Shown in pieces: positions 45,155-57,929 of a DNA stretch of 64,000 nucleotides (within the stretch, counting starts at the first letter, position 1; every line of letters starts with the position of its first letter). Position numbers and translations under genes: made by a program. Under the pieces are notes generated by a model that saw only the letters and a list, made by a program, of their open reading frames with translations, was not told the origin of the DNA and searched no databases. Origin of the DNA: Nepenthes gracilis (taxonomy: Eukaryota > Streptophyta > Magnoliopsida > Caryophyllales > Nepenthaceae); contig BSYO01000009.1 in assembly GCA_033239525.1 (NCBI GenBank), positions 18,745,299 to 18,809,298 on the forward strand, given 5' to 3'.

Positions 45155-46112
45155 CTCGGTCCGTCATTGTCAGGGGATAAACTAGATACCTTCAAATTCT
45201 CCTTGTCATCCCGGGAGTAAGAATATCGAAGCGAGTTTGGTCCCCGCCTCTATAAACTCCGACTTACACAACACAACTAACAAATAAGCCAGAGGCCTAA
45301 AGGTGATTTCTCCCAATTAAAAATACTCCGACGCCAGCCAAAACCTTCCACAATAAACCATGAGGTCATGCACACGCCAGGGTGCGGAGCATGCGAGAAC
45401 GTATAAGGGAATGCGTGAATGTAGGAATGGGAGGTTGGTGAGCGGATATGGGAAGCCTGGCTCCCGTAACGCACCGTGGTGGGTGGCTAACCGTGGGCGG
45501 CCTCGTGCTAGGAGAAAAGCGCGGCGTGGTCAAGCAGAACAGGAGAGCTTGCGTACGCAGTGAAAGATACGCCCACATAGGCTGTGGTTTTCTCGGTCGC
45601 CAATTGATCAAACTGATCGGAATGGGGTGCAAGGATCCTCTTCTTGACAAAGTATGCTCGAGTGCCTCCTGTGGTTTTTCAAAGGATTTTTTTCTCCTCC
45701 CCTGCATTTAACGAGAGGGAATTCTATGGCTCCTCCGACAAAGTTTTGGCGCGAGAATCTTTTTGGTGGGGGATCCGCTTCTGGCCGACCGTTGACGGTA
45801 ATCCCTGACGTGTCAGTTGTCACATTGTGGTGGCAAGCAGATCGTCGAACGTCGCAGGCCACACTTGGTCTGCTTTTTGCGCTGGGATTGGTTAGAGAGT
45901 TGTTGGTAGCGGCACGAGACGTGGGTAGCAGCGTTGACCTTCTTCCCATTGGCTTGCCCTCTGTTACGGCCAACGCATTAATGGGTCGCAATAATTTCTA
46001 TCGTCGCGCACTGGCCGCTACTTAGGCTGCCTCTGGATGTGGGTCGACCGCGTGGCGGGTCGCTGCTCTGGACTGGGTCGAAATCTCTTGGGCCTTCCTA
46101 TGGGACCCAACA
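45155..46112 (-). repeat. GC-rich transposon (LTR-like) fragment
   Basis: GC content is much higher than the flanks. The right end reads gggacccaaca; on the minus strand this gives TGTTGGGTCCC, a plausible LTR start. Near 45250 there is tctataaactcc. Overlapping ORFs on both strands (45360-46025, 45366-45991) show no known domain, which is expected from GC-rich non-coding DNA. Confidence 0.35.
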
Positions 46113-47480
46113 TATATGATTTAAGTATATTTTAATAACACATTGTTTAGAGAAAGAAAATCAGGATTATCAGCCAAAGATTCATACATAAATATTGTGA
46201 AAATTATATGACATGGTATTTGATTTTAGTTTATATTCCTCCCAACATATTTTGATATAAAATATATGTTCGATTATGAAAAATCATATACATATTGAGC
46301 AATTAGCTCATTCATATTTTAATTTTTACTAATCTTCTAAATTGGAAGGCTAATGACATACTAACAAGTGACAATAGAAATCAAAGGGCAGTATAAGAAT
46401 TAGAAACAAGACTTCTGATTTTGGATGATATATTTCTGTATCAAAATAGTAGATTTAGAATATTTATTTTGCTTCAGTTAAATGATATTATATTATAAAT
46501 AATAGCAGTATGTTTAAGATACAATTTTATTTATTCTAAATTTAGTACGGACATATATCTTTGCAAATGTTTCAAAGTCATGTACGGTCGGTTGTTCGAA
46601 CCACTTTTGCGTGTATCTTTTCGAATCCTATAATTTGATTGATTATTTTATTTTGAGTCATTTGTCGTTATTTATCATATTTTGGGTTCACATCCCCATG
46701 TCGTTTTCTTCAAGTTGGTGGATAAATAATGAATTTCAGGTAATTAAGGTATAAATCTTTAATTAACTTAAATAGGGATCAATAACTTATTTAGTAGGAC
46801 CTCAGGATAAGGGGACGTGACAAAGCTCAAGTTAAAAATAAATGAATAAAAATTTATATGACTCCCTATGTCTGGGTTACGATACCACTAATCTTGGTAG
46901 TTGAGAGACTGAGATGTGCATGTAGATAGGTTGAGAGGTCGATCAGCAGGAAACTGAGTTCCTCATCTTCGTTGTTGCCGAGGTGTGCTTAGTGTGACCT
47001 AACTACAATTAATTCTGAATTGTAAGCAATGGTTATGATTAGAATAAATTAACGACACAAGGAGAATGTAATATAATTTTCAAGATGAAGAACTAAGTAA
47101 ACCAAAGCAATGGTTACCGATAACTAATTTTTTTTGGAGAATCGGTACAACTTTCTCTTTTTTTTTTTTTTGATTCTTAAAATTATTCTGTGAAAACTTC
47201 AAATTCATATTGCCTTCTTATACTAAAGGGCCTTATATTATAAGGGCATTAGGTCTATCCTCGCATGTTAGCATTATCCAATCAATAAGAGATTTGAGCT
47301 TATATGGTACGTGTAAATGTCTATCTTGTACCATAAGACATCTGCTTGAATACTATACAATGAGTTTTTCCTTAATGGTTGCAATCATTGTGTTGATATT
47401 GTGGTTGAGTCAATTACCAATTAAGTGAACAATTCTTATTATTGTTGATATTTGGTAGGTAATGATATCTCAAGTTACCT
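46113..47480. other. AT-rich intergenic DNA
   Basis: No gene is supported. A poly-T run lies near 47157-47171. Confidence 0.4.
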
Positions 47481-47507
47481 CATGTGGGTCCCACAAGCGA
47501 GCTAAGG

Positions 47508-47540
47508 GGCTCTGTGCTGCACTGACCGCAGCACAGAGCC
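47508..47540. repeat. Perfect 13-bp inverted repeat (hairpin), 7-nt loop
   Basis: ggctctgtgctgc is followed by actgacc and then gcagcacagagcc. It is flanked by further 'acggccg...ggccgt' words (47592 and 47651), suggesting a foldback or MITE-type element of about 300 bp (47480-47780). It is not followed by a T run, so it is not a terminator. Confidence 0.8.
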
Positions 47541-47789
47541 TACGCTGCACAGCCCTGACCGTTCGGTTCTGATCGTCCGAATGAAATCTAACGGCCGAAA
47601 ACGTATGATTTTTTTTTTTTGGTTTATAAATTTTCTTTTAAAAAAAGGTTGGCCGTCTAATTTTATTCGAATGGCCAAAATTTGTAGTATAAGTCCAGTG
47701 CCGTGATCAGTGCGATGTAGGACCCCGGACCTTTCTACTAGCTAGACCGAAAATCTGGCTATGGGCCCACCTTTACAACTCGAGCAATC

Positions 47790-48916
47790 ATCCGGTGCAA
47801 CTTTTGGACCCAATAAAACTAATTAATAAAATTTAAACATCCTTTTTATTGGCTATTCGTTTCATTTCAAAAAGGTAATGCAAAATATTTCCAGTCAAAT
47901 TTACCTTTATTTAAAGTTCAAAGAAAGGGAAATATTTTCTACAAAGAAGAGGCAACGTGGTTTGACCGTGAAATATATTTTGAAGAGGAGAGATATAGCC
48001 AAAGGAAGGGTCAAACACGAGGGGTGAAAATGAGGAAGAATTATATAACAATATGTTCAGAGTTTATAATTTAAACAATTAAAAAAATTAAAGATTTAAT
48101 GAATAAAATACTATATGTCCAATTTTTTATTCATAAATTATCACGTCATCATCGCTAATCTGTATTGAGTATATTTATATAATAATTATATAATAAAAAT
48201 TTTATAAAAAATAATATATAAAAAATTAGGTCAGCGCTTAATTTGTATCTGTTTCCGTACTTATGTGTATTTGATAAGTAGTTGTGCACCTAATAGACAC
48301 TCATTATTTATAATATTTTTTAATCTTTTTAAATTAGTGAGTTATAGATATATTAATATTGTAAACGAATGATTAACAATGATTTTGTTTATTTATAATT
48401 ATATTTGTATTTTGATAAATGTTTAAAATCTATGTATTGGATTATTATATATTTTGATTTTTTAAAATTTATATATTGTGTGATATATCATTTGGATTAG
48501 CGGGTTATGGATATACATTTTTATTTTGTAATAATTGGTTTCTTGATCAAATATATTTTTTCTTGTAAGGAACTGGGTTTTTGAGCATGTTTTTATATAT
48601 TTGGCAGTTGGACGGGATTTAATCCAGTCAGATATTATATCTGCTGGCATGATATGTCCAATCTAATATTTAAATTATTTATAAATAATTATTAATTAAA
48701 TATTATTATTATTTATTTATTCGTGTTAAAATCACAACAAATAATTTCATTTGACGGAGAAATTCAGGACATAATATCGTCTTTCCATTAAGGTCCTTTC
48801 ATATTTCAAAGGTCCTAATTGATTAAAAAATTAAAGAATGAAGATTTATTTTGTGTTATAATAATTTATTATAATCACTATATTTATTTTTTTATTAATT
48901 AATCTAAATTCCTTCG
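47790..48916. other. AT-rich intergenic DNA
   Basis: Nothing recognisable; short ORFs only. Confidence 0.4.
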
Positions 48917-49237
48917 TAATTTTTCTACCCATAAGGAGAATGGTCCTTCCCTTTCTGACAAGCAGAGGACTAACTTAAAAAAGAGATGATTTTATCCTTT
49001 TAGGTTGAATTAATTTTGTTTTTACCTTTAATAAGATATAATTCTATTATATATTCTTGAAAATTTCTTTTAATTTCACAAGTTGAGATATTTTTTAATG
49101 ATTGAACATAATTCTAATTTTTTATTTTTAAAAATATACATAACTAATTAGTTAAAATTTTTGTTATTGATAAATATATTTAAAGTCCAAATTAACATAA
49201 AAAATAATAATTTAATACACTCAACTTGTAATATTAT
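48917..49237 (+). repeat. AT-rich carrier repeat, copy 1
   Basis: It begins ttttctacccataagg and ends gtaatattat immediately before the Gypsy LTR-like start. Copy 2 lies at 52190-52505 and its 3' part recurs, more diverged, at 53385-53520 and 54365-54477. Confidence 0.8.
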
Positions 49238-52189
49238 TGATAGGGACGCTAGTAGTGGGCCTACCCAAAAGGAGTAAGTGGCCCAAGATCAACAAATGCA
49301 CTTTTATACTTGGGACACACGCTGATATCGAAATGGATCACTTCTGGGCACCATCTCGCGAAAATGCCGACTAAGTTCTCAACCAACCACCTTTCCAAAA
49401 AAAACAATATCACAAACAAAATAGTGAATACTGTGACCACATACGGCCTACTAGAGAGAGGTCAGCTTCCCCAACCACTTCCACCACTTAACCGGGTAGT
49501 TAGGCTGAGAGCAAACTCTGCTCTAATTTTTCTGGCCATGGCGGAGCTGATGAACAAAATGTCTCAGATACTCTAAATGCTCTGCGCACGCTAGAACAAA
49601 AAGAGATAGGGGGCCCAGTTCTCCTCAACCTCCATGCCGGCCTTCAGGCGGGGAGCCTAGAGGAAGAAGGGGCCGACCAAGAAGACCTCGAAGTTGGGCA
49701 ATTCTCACGTCCCAACGGCCTCCAACACCAAATGCCATTCAAGACTTGAGGGGTACTTGGGCCGTAAGACTCCAAATGAGAATCCCGAAAGAAGAAATCT
49801 TCGATATTCCCAGGACGAGTAGAGGCCTCCCACGCAGAAGGGAGCCTCTCGTGCCGCCTGATCCATGAGAGATGTTCGATCAAACAACGAGATCGCACTG
49901 CTTGAAGAATGGAGTCGAGGACTTACACCAACCAAAAATCTAAAAACTCCTCCTGAGTGGAGGAAAAAGTCAAGAAAATTTGGAACTGCATGCTCAAGGA
50001 CGACGACGAGCATGCAGCCAACTTGAAAAGATCTCCATTCACCATGGAGATCCGAACTCAACCAATGCCGACCAAGTTCAAGATGCAATTCTTAGATCTT
50101 TATGATGGGAGCACAAATCCCATAGATTATTTGAATCATTTTCGCACCCTTCTGAGCTTCAGGCATGAAGGAGGTGTCCATGTGCCGATATTTCCCTCAC
50201 CTTGAAGAAGGAGCCTGATTCGATTCCATTGGCTTCCTCGAACTTGATTCGAGGTTCGGACCTCATTAATCTCTCTTTTGGCTCGGCACGCCTCCAAAGA
50301 ACTGGGAATAGCTACCACACCTTACCCACATCAAACAAAAATAGGGCAAGAACCCAATGAAGTTCCTAGAGCGATTCGCAGAAGAAACTCAGAGAATCCC
50401 AAAGCTTACCAAAGAGATGAAGCTCGATAGTTTCATCTCTACTCTAGGGCCGGGCGAGTTCTTCAAGCATCTGGCCTACAAAAATTCGCAGACCTTTCAA
50501 GAAACGAAAGCCATTACTCGAGCATACATGGCCGCTAAAGAGGCCAATGAGGCAAAGCGTCCAGAAAGGACCAACCAACCTCGCACTTTCCCTGCGGAGG
50601 GAAAGAGGAAGAATGGGGGTGGCAACAACCCTAAGGAAGCACTGTGGACTGCGCTCCCGTCTGTAAGAAGCATAAGCCCGTCACTGATTGCCGAATGACA
50701 CATGTGCAAACATCCTCGTGTAGATCTCATGATTAAAGTTCAAGTAAGGGCCAAGCCAACAAGAACACGTAGGGAAGAGATCCAACGACATACTACGATT
50801 TTCATCGATCTTCGGGACACACCACGAAAAAGTAGAAGACGCTAGCGGAGAGATCAAGAGTCGATTCAACGAGCCATCTCATCAAGTTCCCAGAAACCTC
50901 AAGTGCAGTTCCGACACCCAAGCGAAAAAGGTCCGATCACTTAGCCTGAACCGGGTCGCAAACATGTAGTCTACAGTAGAGACATTTTATCTAATTGGCA
51001 TATTCCGTGACCATTTGTATTAGTGTATTAATGTTTCAAGCCGCGATTTGCCGGGTCTAAGTCCGCAAAGTCCGTATGCCCGCCTCAAGCGCCCACGCCT
51101 CGCCTAATGCTCAATCACGCCGAGCCTAAAACCTGTAACCTCCCTCAAGCCCGCCAAGAGCTCAAGGCCGCTTGAGCTAAAATCCGCAGGGGGGTTGCTT
51201 GCCGCGCTGGCTGAGCCTGGGCTGCTGGCTGCCCAACGGCGATTAACGTTTTTTGGCTCCTCTATATATATTGTCTTATGATTTTCAAACCCTAAGGACG
51301 CCATATAAGCTCTCGGGATGATTTTTATTTTGAGCCCCCATTTGAGAAGAAAGCCTTCATGCTCCATTAATATTTGCTTCAGAAAACTCTATACTACAAG
51401 ATTCATCTACATATAGAAGTTTTCTCACCAACTTTCTTTTCTTTGTTTCATTCAAACATTCATCCTTCTACCATTGTTGGAGACTTTTGCCCGTGAAGAA
51501 GGAGACTCGCTCATGATTGCAATTCAAGTGAAATAGAGGGAAGAGTGGCTTAAGACCTAAGGTGTCCGGCCCACTAATGGCACAGCAAATCCAAGGAGTT
51601 CCTCGTAGGGATCACGCAGTCGAGAAGCTCCACAAAGTTAGCGCTGCTACCACCCGGTCAAAGCTGATTTTCAGTGCATTGCTTCCACGCCTTAAGCCCG
51701 AGTGTTTTTTCGATTACCGTGCTGGTATCGAAGCCACTTCGCCACCAAAAATCGGGTCTTTATTATTATTGTTCGTCGCATTGCTATTATCAGGCATACT
51801 TATTATTTCCGTTTACATCTAGAGTTAAATATCCCTTACGTATCGAATATTTAATTTAATTCTTTTTTGCTTCTCCGCTATACTTGTAACTGTGGCTCTA
51901 AACATGAGAGACCGAAACGTGCTTTTCAATCGGGTATCAAAGACTCACCCCGATCCACGACACTCCCGATCTAGATGTACACGAGTGGATCACTCCGCTC
52001 CTCCCCCTTTGATGAGTGATATGCTTTATTGGAAGGTCCTAATGAGAGCCTTCCCAAATCAATGGATGAGCGTGTATGTGCGAAAGTACCCAAATTGGGT
52101 GGACTCACCCAGGGTTGGTGATGAGCTAAAGTTCTTCAGAAATTTAAAAGAAGAACTCATGCTTGTAATCGGAATAGTAAAGGGTTACA
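49238..52189 (+). mobile_element. Decayed Gypsy (Tat-like) element body
   Basis: It opens with tgatagggacgc, the same LTR start as at 52506 (tgatggagacgcc), but only about 90 bp of that LTR are kept before gag-like sequence. It carries two gag fragments (49957-50205 and 50357-50698), then GC-rich non-coding DNA with proline/arginine-like words (51000-51240) and a ctatatatattg TATA-like stretch at 51261. No protease, integrase or reverse transcriptase was recognised. Confidence 0.5.
49957..50698 (+). pseudogene. Gypsy gag remnant (retrotransposon gag domain)
   Basis: The first block reads PTKFKMQFLDLYDGSTNPID and YLNHFRTLLSF, the usual start of the retrotrans_gag domain. After a frame break the second block, from 50357, reads MKFLERFAEETQRIP, LDSFISTLGPGEFFKHLAYK and ITRAYMAAKEANEAKR, the C-terminal half of the same domain, followed by a lysine-rich tail. 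The middle (about 50200-50356) is frame-shifted and partly missing. Confidence 0.75.
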
Positions 52190-52505
52190 TTTTTCTACCC
52201 ATAAGGAGAAAGGTCCTTCCTTTTCTGAAAAGCTATGACTAACTTAAAAAGAGATGATTTTATCCTTTAAGGTTGAATTAATTTTGTTTTTACCCTTCAT
52301 AAGATATAATTCTATTATATATTCTTGAAATTTTCTTTTAATTTCATAAATTGAGATATTTTTCAATGATTGAACATAATTCTAATTTTTGGTATTAAAA
52401 AATATACATAACTAATTAGTTAAAATTTTTATTATTGCTAAGTATATTTCAAGTCCAAATTAACATCAAAAATAATATTTTAATACACTTAATTGGTAAA
52501 ATTAT
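52190..52505 (+). repeat. AT-rich carrier repeat, copy 2
   Basis: It aligns end to end with 48917-49237 (start ttctacccataaggagaa, end gtaaaattat), with scattered substitutions and 1-bp indels. It too ends directly at a Gypsy LTR start. Confidence 0.8.
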
Positions 52506-53370
52506 TGATGGAGACGCCAATAGTAAGCCGACCCAAAAGGAGTAAGTGGCCCAAGATCAATAGCGGCACATTTGTATTTGGGACGGTTAACGCTGATGTT
52601 AACCGGAGAAGCTCTGCAAGTAGGCCGGGCGCGGCCCAGAATAAATGTGGCTCATGTCTAAATCGGCTCGCACACGCATTCCCAAATCTCAACGGTCATC
52701 TGCCCTAACTATCAGCATATCCAAGAAAGGTAATTTCCTCTATAACGGAAACCTCCCAGAATCAGAGCGCGTCCCAAGAGAAAGGCACCTAAATCAGCAC
52801 ACAATCCACAGATGGTACCCCAACGGTCACTACACACAATATATCCGCGAAAGGAAAGTAATCCTCTTTCCTAAATGTTACAACCCTGAATGGCGCCCGC
52901 ACGTCACCTAAGAAAGGCAACAATCCCCACTGAAGACGGACATCCCGCCTTGCCACGCAAGGAAGGCAACAGAAGCCTACAGCTATAAAAGGCCATAGAG
53001 ATTCACTCTACAAGCATGCTCTCTCGCCTACTAAATGCCTTCTAACATACTCAAACTTATACAAACTCTTCACGCTTTCAAACTTTCCAACTCTCTTTCC
53101 CTTTCCCCCTGCTACTTGTTTCCTGAGGGCTAAGTTGTGAAAGAAACTGCTTCTTTCAAGTATTCACAATCAAAGCCACTCTCTCCGCAAGTGCACTCCC
53201 ACCATCGTTTTCAAACACATTCTTCACATCCATCTTCGCATTCACTGCATTTCACCTTCTAATTCTCAGAAGGTTGTTCACTGACTTGAACGTTAGAATA
53301 TGTTTGGTGAGACCATATACCGCTGTCACCTGACCTTTTATTTTAAGTTGTATTGTGCAGGATCCTAAAC
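52506..53370 (+). repeat. Gypsy (Tat-like) LTR
   Basis: It starts tgatggagacgcc. A TATA box (agctataaaaggcc, 52982-52995) lies about 480 bp in. A C/T-rich leader follows, then ctgacttgaacgttagaat near 53281, a block typical of the 3' part of Tat-type LTRs ('ctgacttgagcgtcgga'). The 3' end is not certain (about 53328-53370). Confidence 0.5.
52984..52990 (+). promoter_or_regulatory. TATA box in the Gypsy LTR
   Basis: tataaaa in the context acagctataaaaggcc, followed 30-40 bp later by a C/T-rich, A-poor leader (ctctcgcctactaaatgcc). This is the expected LTR promoter. Confidence 0.5.
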
Positions 53371-54472
53371 TCAATGGACGGAGAATGTAAAAATGTATTA
53401 TTGATTTTTAAAAAAATGTATGTAATTAATTAGTAAAAATTTTCTTTTCAATAAAAAAACTTCAAGGCTAAATTAATCTCAAAATATAATGATTTAGTCA
53501 AATTAATTTTCTAAAATTATTTAATCCAATTCGATTTTTATTTCTAATTAAAAATATTAATGCGTTTCAAAGACTCGAATTATTTTACAAATTAGTGAGT
53601 CACCTCACCGCGCTTGGATGCTCTAATAAAAATAGGTCCAATCTTTATAACTCAAAATTTGGATCTTACATATCACAACGAGACAAACAGGAGGTATGAA
53701 GAATACGAAACTCATTTCCTGATATATCATCCGATACTTAAATCAAAAATATTTCTATTTGAATGAGAAAGATATAAGGAAATGAGTGCAAGCATACTGA
53801 GATGATGGGGATAAGTATTTATTTGGATAGTGATATTTTATTTAGTGCACTCAATTAGTGGAGTGACTTTAATTAATACATTTGACTGAAGGGGATGTCT
53901 AACTTTGGGAATTGAGTAATCGGATGGTGGAATGTCTTTTTGCCTTACGTAACTGTAGTCAGGTGTAGATTCACCTCCTCTCTATCTAGTTCCTTTTTTC
54001 TATGGAGAAGAGGCTATATTTATACTGAAAGATATCGTTTGGTTAGTGGACTCTTGAATTAATGTATGGGTAAGGTGCCTATTTAGTGATCAGGGACACT
54101 ACTTGCGTGTATAATCGCTGCCTTTATTCAATTATTGGATCGTTTGGCTTCCAACTGTTGGAACTACATTTGTCATTGCTTGAAGCAATTCATTTAATAC
54201 CCCTATATGATCATTCAGTACTTAGTAGTTTAGATCGCATCCCCGATTCCAGCTGTTGTGTCTTTTGCTCCATGGGTTCAAATGTGTCCTCTATTGGACA
54301 GTCGTTACTTGGACCTTTTATCCTTCCATACACCGGATTTGGCCTAGCCTAATTTTTTATACCCATCAAATATATATAACTACATAGGTAAAATTTTTCT
54401 TATTGATAAATGCATGTCAAGGTTAAATTGAAAAAAAATTAATTTATTAAACTCAATTTCTAATATTATGTT
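53371..54472. other. AT-rich spacer with diverged carrier repeats
   Basis: 53385-53520 and 54365-54472 hold partial copies of the carrier repeat (taattagtaaaaattttc... and acataggtaaaatttttctt...). Between them no gene is recognised; the 88-codon ORF at 54086 has no family resemblance. Confidence 0.5.
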
Positions 54473-54477
54473 ATATT
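54473..54477. repeat. Target-site duplication of the Copia element, left
   Basis: atatt immediately before the 5' LTR, identical to 60395-60399. Confidence 0.9.
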
Positions 54478-55457
54478 TGTTGGGGTTACTCCCATGTGAA
54501 AAAATATAGGAGTAAAATCCGGAAGATGAAATGAGCTGCATGACTGGTGAACATTATGTTGATCGATTGAAGAAAGAATCCGGTCAACATGCTATTGATC
54601 GGCTAAGGTTGCGCAAAGAAATTAAAGATGAGGATTTTGTGTGGATATTATCTACAAACTTGTACAGCACAGTTTCGAGGACTTTGATGAATGCCCGAAG
54701 ACTCTAATGAAGGGTAAGTACAATTTTGGCACTTGCAGATGTGAGTGATTTCGTGAGCGCCGCTTCTGCTAGTCGGGTGAACAAAAAGTTAACTACTTGA
54801 GATAAGAAACGCCAATGCATGTTAACCAACTAAGAAAACAAACCAATCAACGGGACGTTGACCGACTGCGAGGGGAAGGCGGTCAATGGATGTTTGACCA
54901 TCCACAAGTGGAGTTGTATGGCTCGAGAGTACACGTGAATGCCAGCTTAGAAGATTGACTGAGCATATGTGATTTCTGTGGAGAATATATTAAATCTCTG
55001 CAAGTAGAGTGGACGCCCGTTTCTATGGTAACGATATTTTACGTTGCAGTCATTTTAGAGGTGCACGTACGCCGTGTGATCGCTATACATGCAGCTTCCA
55101 TGTCATGTGGGCGTTGTGCAAACAAGCCTATATATATATATTGAGCTCTGTGATATGAAAGAGAGAAGATTTTGTGCGTGTAAGTTTTTAGGTGTGTGAG
55201 TGTGAAGAGAGAACGCTAGAGAGCAATTCATGCTCTTGCTCTCTATTCTCTTCTCCTACGATTTGTATAATCAAGAGAGTTTATATAATCATAAACTTAC
55301 ATAGTAAAATTTATTTGTGGATTGTATGTCTCGTTATTCTTTTTCTTATTTTAGAAGGATTTTTCACGTAAAATACTGGTGTGCTTCTTCTCTTAGTTAT
55401 TTTCTTCTACTCTACTGCTTGTTCTTATTTTGCTGGTTGAACACTATTTTTTTAACA
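54478..55457 (+). repeat. 5' LTR of the Copia element (980 bp)
   Basis: TGTTGGGGTT start and TTTAACA end. Differs from the 3' LTR at many positions, indicating an insertion that is not recent. The GTCAAC-type palindromes are more worn here than in the 3' LTR: 54581-54602, 54773-54796, 54845-54862 and 54880-54899. A TATA-like tatatatatattgag lies near 55129-55145. Confidence 0.92.
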
Positions 55458-55470
55458 AGTATCAGAGATG
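55458..55470 (+). promoter_or_regulatory. Primer-binding site
   Basis: agtatcagagatg directly after the LTR resembles the complement of the initiator methionine tRNA 3' end (tggtatcagagc) used by Copia elements. Confidence 0.65.
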
Positions 55471-55516
55471 CGGTTCTTTAGCCGATGTTAAACTCTGCTG
55501 AACACTGCTGATAGAG

Positions 55517-56230
55517 GTGAGAAGTAAGATGATTTGCTTGAATGGTACAAATTATGACACTTGGCATAATAAGATGTCAGACCTATTACTTGTCAAGTCC
55601 ATACATCTTCCGGCGTTCGCCACTCAAAAGCCTGTGGCAAAATTGGAAGAAGAGTTGATGCTAGAGAACATGCAGGTGTATGGTTATATACGACAATTTA
55701 TAGATGATAATGTATATAATCACATTAGGAGCGAAACAAATGCCAAGACGTTGTGGAAAAAGTTAGAGAAGCTCTATACCTCCAAAACTGGCAATAATAA
55801 GACTTACCACCTGATGAAATTAATGCAGGTTTGATACAAGGATGGCTCATCCGTTGCGGATCACTTAAACAAATTTTAAAGATGTATAGACAAGTTGAGT
55901 GATATGGGTATTAAATGTGAGGACGAAGTGTTAGGTTTGTGGCTCTTAACAATCTTACCTGACTCATGAGAGGTAATGCGAATCACTATTACCAACACAG
56001 CTTGAAATGATATCGTGCCGCTGGAGATAGTCAAAGGAATTGTGCTAAACGAGAAAATGAGACACCGGTCACAGGGGACCTCCACCTCACAGCACTCCAA
56101 AGTACTCGTGACTGAGTCACGAGAAAGGAACAAAGGTTGTAGTTCGAAGTCTGGGGAAAATTGCCAAAGTAAGTCTCAGTCAAAGTTCTAAAATATATGT
56201 GGGAAGAAGGGCCCCATTAAAATGTATTAT
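55517..56230 (+). pseudogene. Copia gag remnant
   Basis: Begins near 55541 with LNGTNYDTWHNKM, the start of the Copia gag (UBN2) region, followed by ETNAKTLWKKLEKLYTSK. After a stop at about 55832 it continues in broken form (DHLNKF near 55860, LSDMGIKCEDEV near 55895). The CCHC zinc knuckle near 56190-56220 keeps only CGKKG. Confidence 0.85.
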
Positions 56231-56379
56231 ATAAGTGAAAGCGTGAGAATACGAAAAAGAATAAAGGTAAAAAGGGACGAGATGAGGAAAAGACCCCAGT
56301 CTCTATTGTTACAGAAGGTGATCTCCTTTTAACTTGTGCAATGGGTGACATTGTAAATTTGGCCGAGTAGGAGACTGGC

Positions 56380-56899
56380 TGAGTGGTGGATTTGGATGCA
56401 TCCATCCACATCACATCTCAGAGAGAGAGTCTTCACATCATACACTTCAGATGACTTTGGAGTGTTAAAAATAGAAAATATGAAGACATCTAGAGTTATT
56501 AGCTATGATAACGTGTCTCTCGTCACCAATAAGGGAACTCAACTACTTTTAAGGGACATACAACACATTCCTGACATTCAAATGAACATTATCTCAATTG
56601 GAAGATTTGATGATACTAGTTTTTGTAATGTCTTCAGTAATGAGGCTTATAAACTGACCAGGGGGTCTTTGGTAGTTGCCCGAGGGAGAAAGAAGTTTGA
56701 ACTTTATGTGTTGCAGGCCTTTGTTGAGGGAAGAGAGGTCAACGCTTCCAACAGTATAGAATCCTCGGACTTGTGGTATCGGAGGTTAAGCCACATGAGT
56801 GAGAGAAGAATGAGTCATTTGGCCGGGAAGAGCCTTACCCAAGGAGTGAATGAGAACGGACAGAAAGTTTGCTCTCTTGTATGGCGGGAAAACAGATGA
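56380..56899 (+). pseudogene. Copia protease and pre-integrase remnant
   Basis: At 56383-56403 the codons read V-V-D-L-D-A-S, where the protease active site should be V-D-S-G-A-S; the preceding Trp codon is TGA. From 56450 the frame reads on through TNKGTQLLLRDIQHIPDIQM, NIISIGRFDD and LWYRRLSHMSERRM, the zinc-binding (HHCC) segment of the pre-integrase domain. Confidence 0.85.
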
Positions 56900-56929
56900 G
56901 AGTCTCCTTCTAAGGGGACTCATCCTTCA

Positions 56930-57500
56930 AAAAGTTTGAGTTACATGAGCTTGTTCACACCGATATCTGCAAACCATTTAAGGAGAAGTCCTTTAGAGGA
57001 GCTCAATACTTTGTCTTATATATTGATAACTATTTGAGGAAGGTATGGGTATTCCCACTTAAATCTAAGGATTAAATCTCCGAAGTATTTGAGCAATTTC
57101 ATGCTCTAATTGAACGTGAGACGGGAAAGAAGCTGAAGACTGTCCAAAGCAAAAACGGCGGAGAATGCATTGGGGCATTTGATGCATGCTGTAGATCACA
57201 TGGTATACGGTATCAAACGACGCCGCAATTAAATGGGGTGGTCGAGCAGATGAACCACACATTGTTGAAAAGGGTCAAGTGCCTCCTATCCGAAGCAAAG
57301 TTCCCATGACCTTTTTGGGCTAAAACTCTGAAGATGGCGACCTATGTTATCAATAGATCGCCCAATAAGCCATTGAATGGTAAAGTTTCGGAGAAGATGT
57401 GGATCGTAAAAGAGCCTTCCTATAATCATCTTTGGACATTTGGTTGTAAGGTCTTTGTTTATATCCCGAAAGATGAAAGGACCAAACTTAAATTAAAGAC
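56930..57500 (+). pseudogene. Copia integrase core remnant
   Basis: VHTDICKP (about 56954), YIDNYLRKVW and QTTPQLNGVVEQMNHTLL keep the three acidic residues of the DDE catalytic set. In-frame stops occur near 57073 and 57307. TFGCKVFVYIPKDERTKLK follows near 57430. Confidence 0.85.
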
Positions 57501-57929
57501 AAAATAATGTGTCTTTTTGGGTTATAGGGAATATAAATTTGGATAAAGATTTTATGATCCAATTGAGAAAAAGCTTATCCATTAAAGAGACGTGGTCTTT
57601 GTCAAAAAAGAGACCATTGAGGACATGAGAAAAGAGTAGAAGGCATTAACTGGTGACAGTCGGATAGACACAAGTATTGATATTGTCCGACTGACATACT
57701 ATGAAGACAACACCCCAGGAGTGGTCGATGAGAATAATAAAGAATGCGTGGCGCCTAATGAAAATGAGGATGATGTTACTCCTTAATCAACCGAGGAGGT
57801 TGTTGTCCATCGATCTACAAGGGATAGGAGACCGTTCGTCCGCCCGTCATCCAGTGAATACGTCCTGCTTACTGATACAGGTGAGCCTGAAAATTTTGAT
57901 GAGATTGTGAAAGATGGGTATAAAGAAAA

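Noticed and set aside
45366..46025. Overlapping 113-127-codon ORFs on both strands
   Set aside because: Same reason: GC-rich transposon fragment with no domain or splice pattern.
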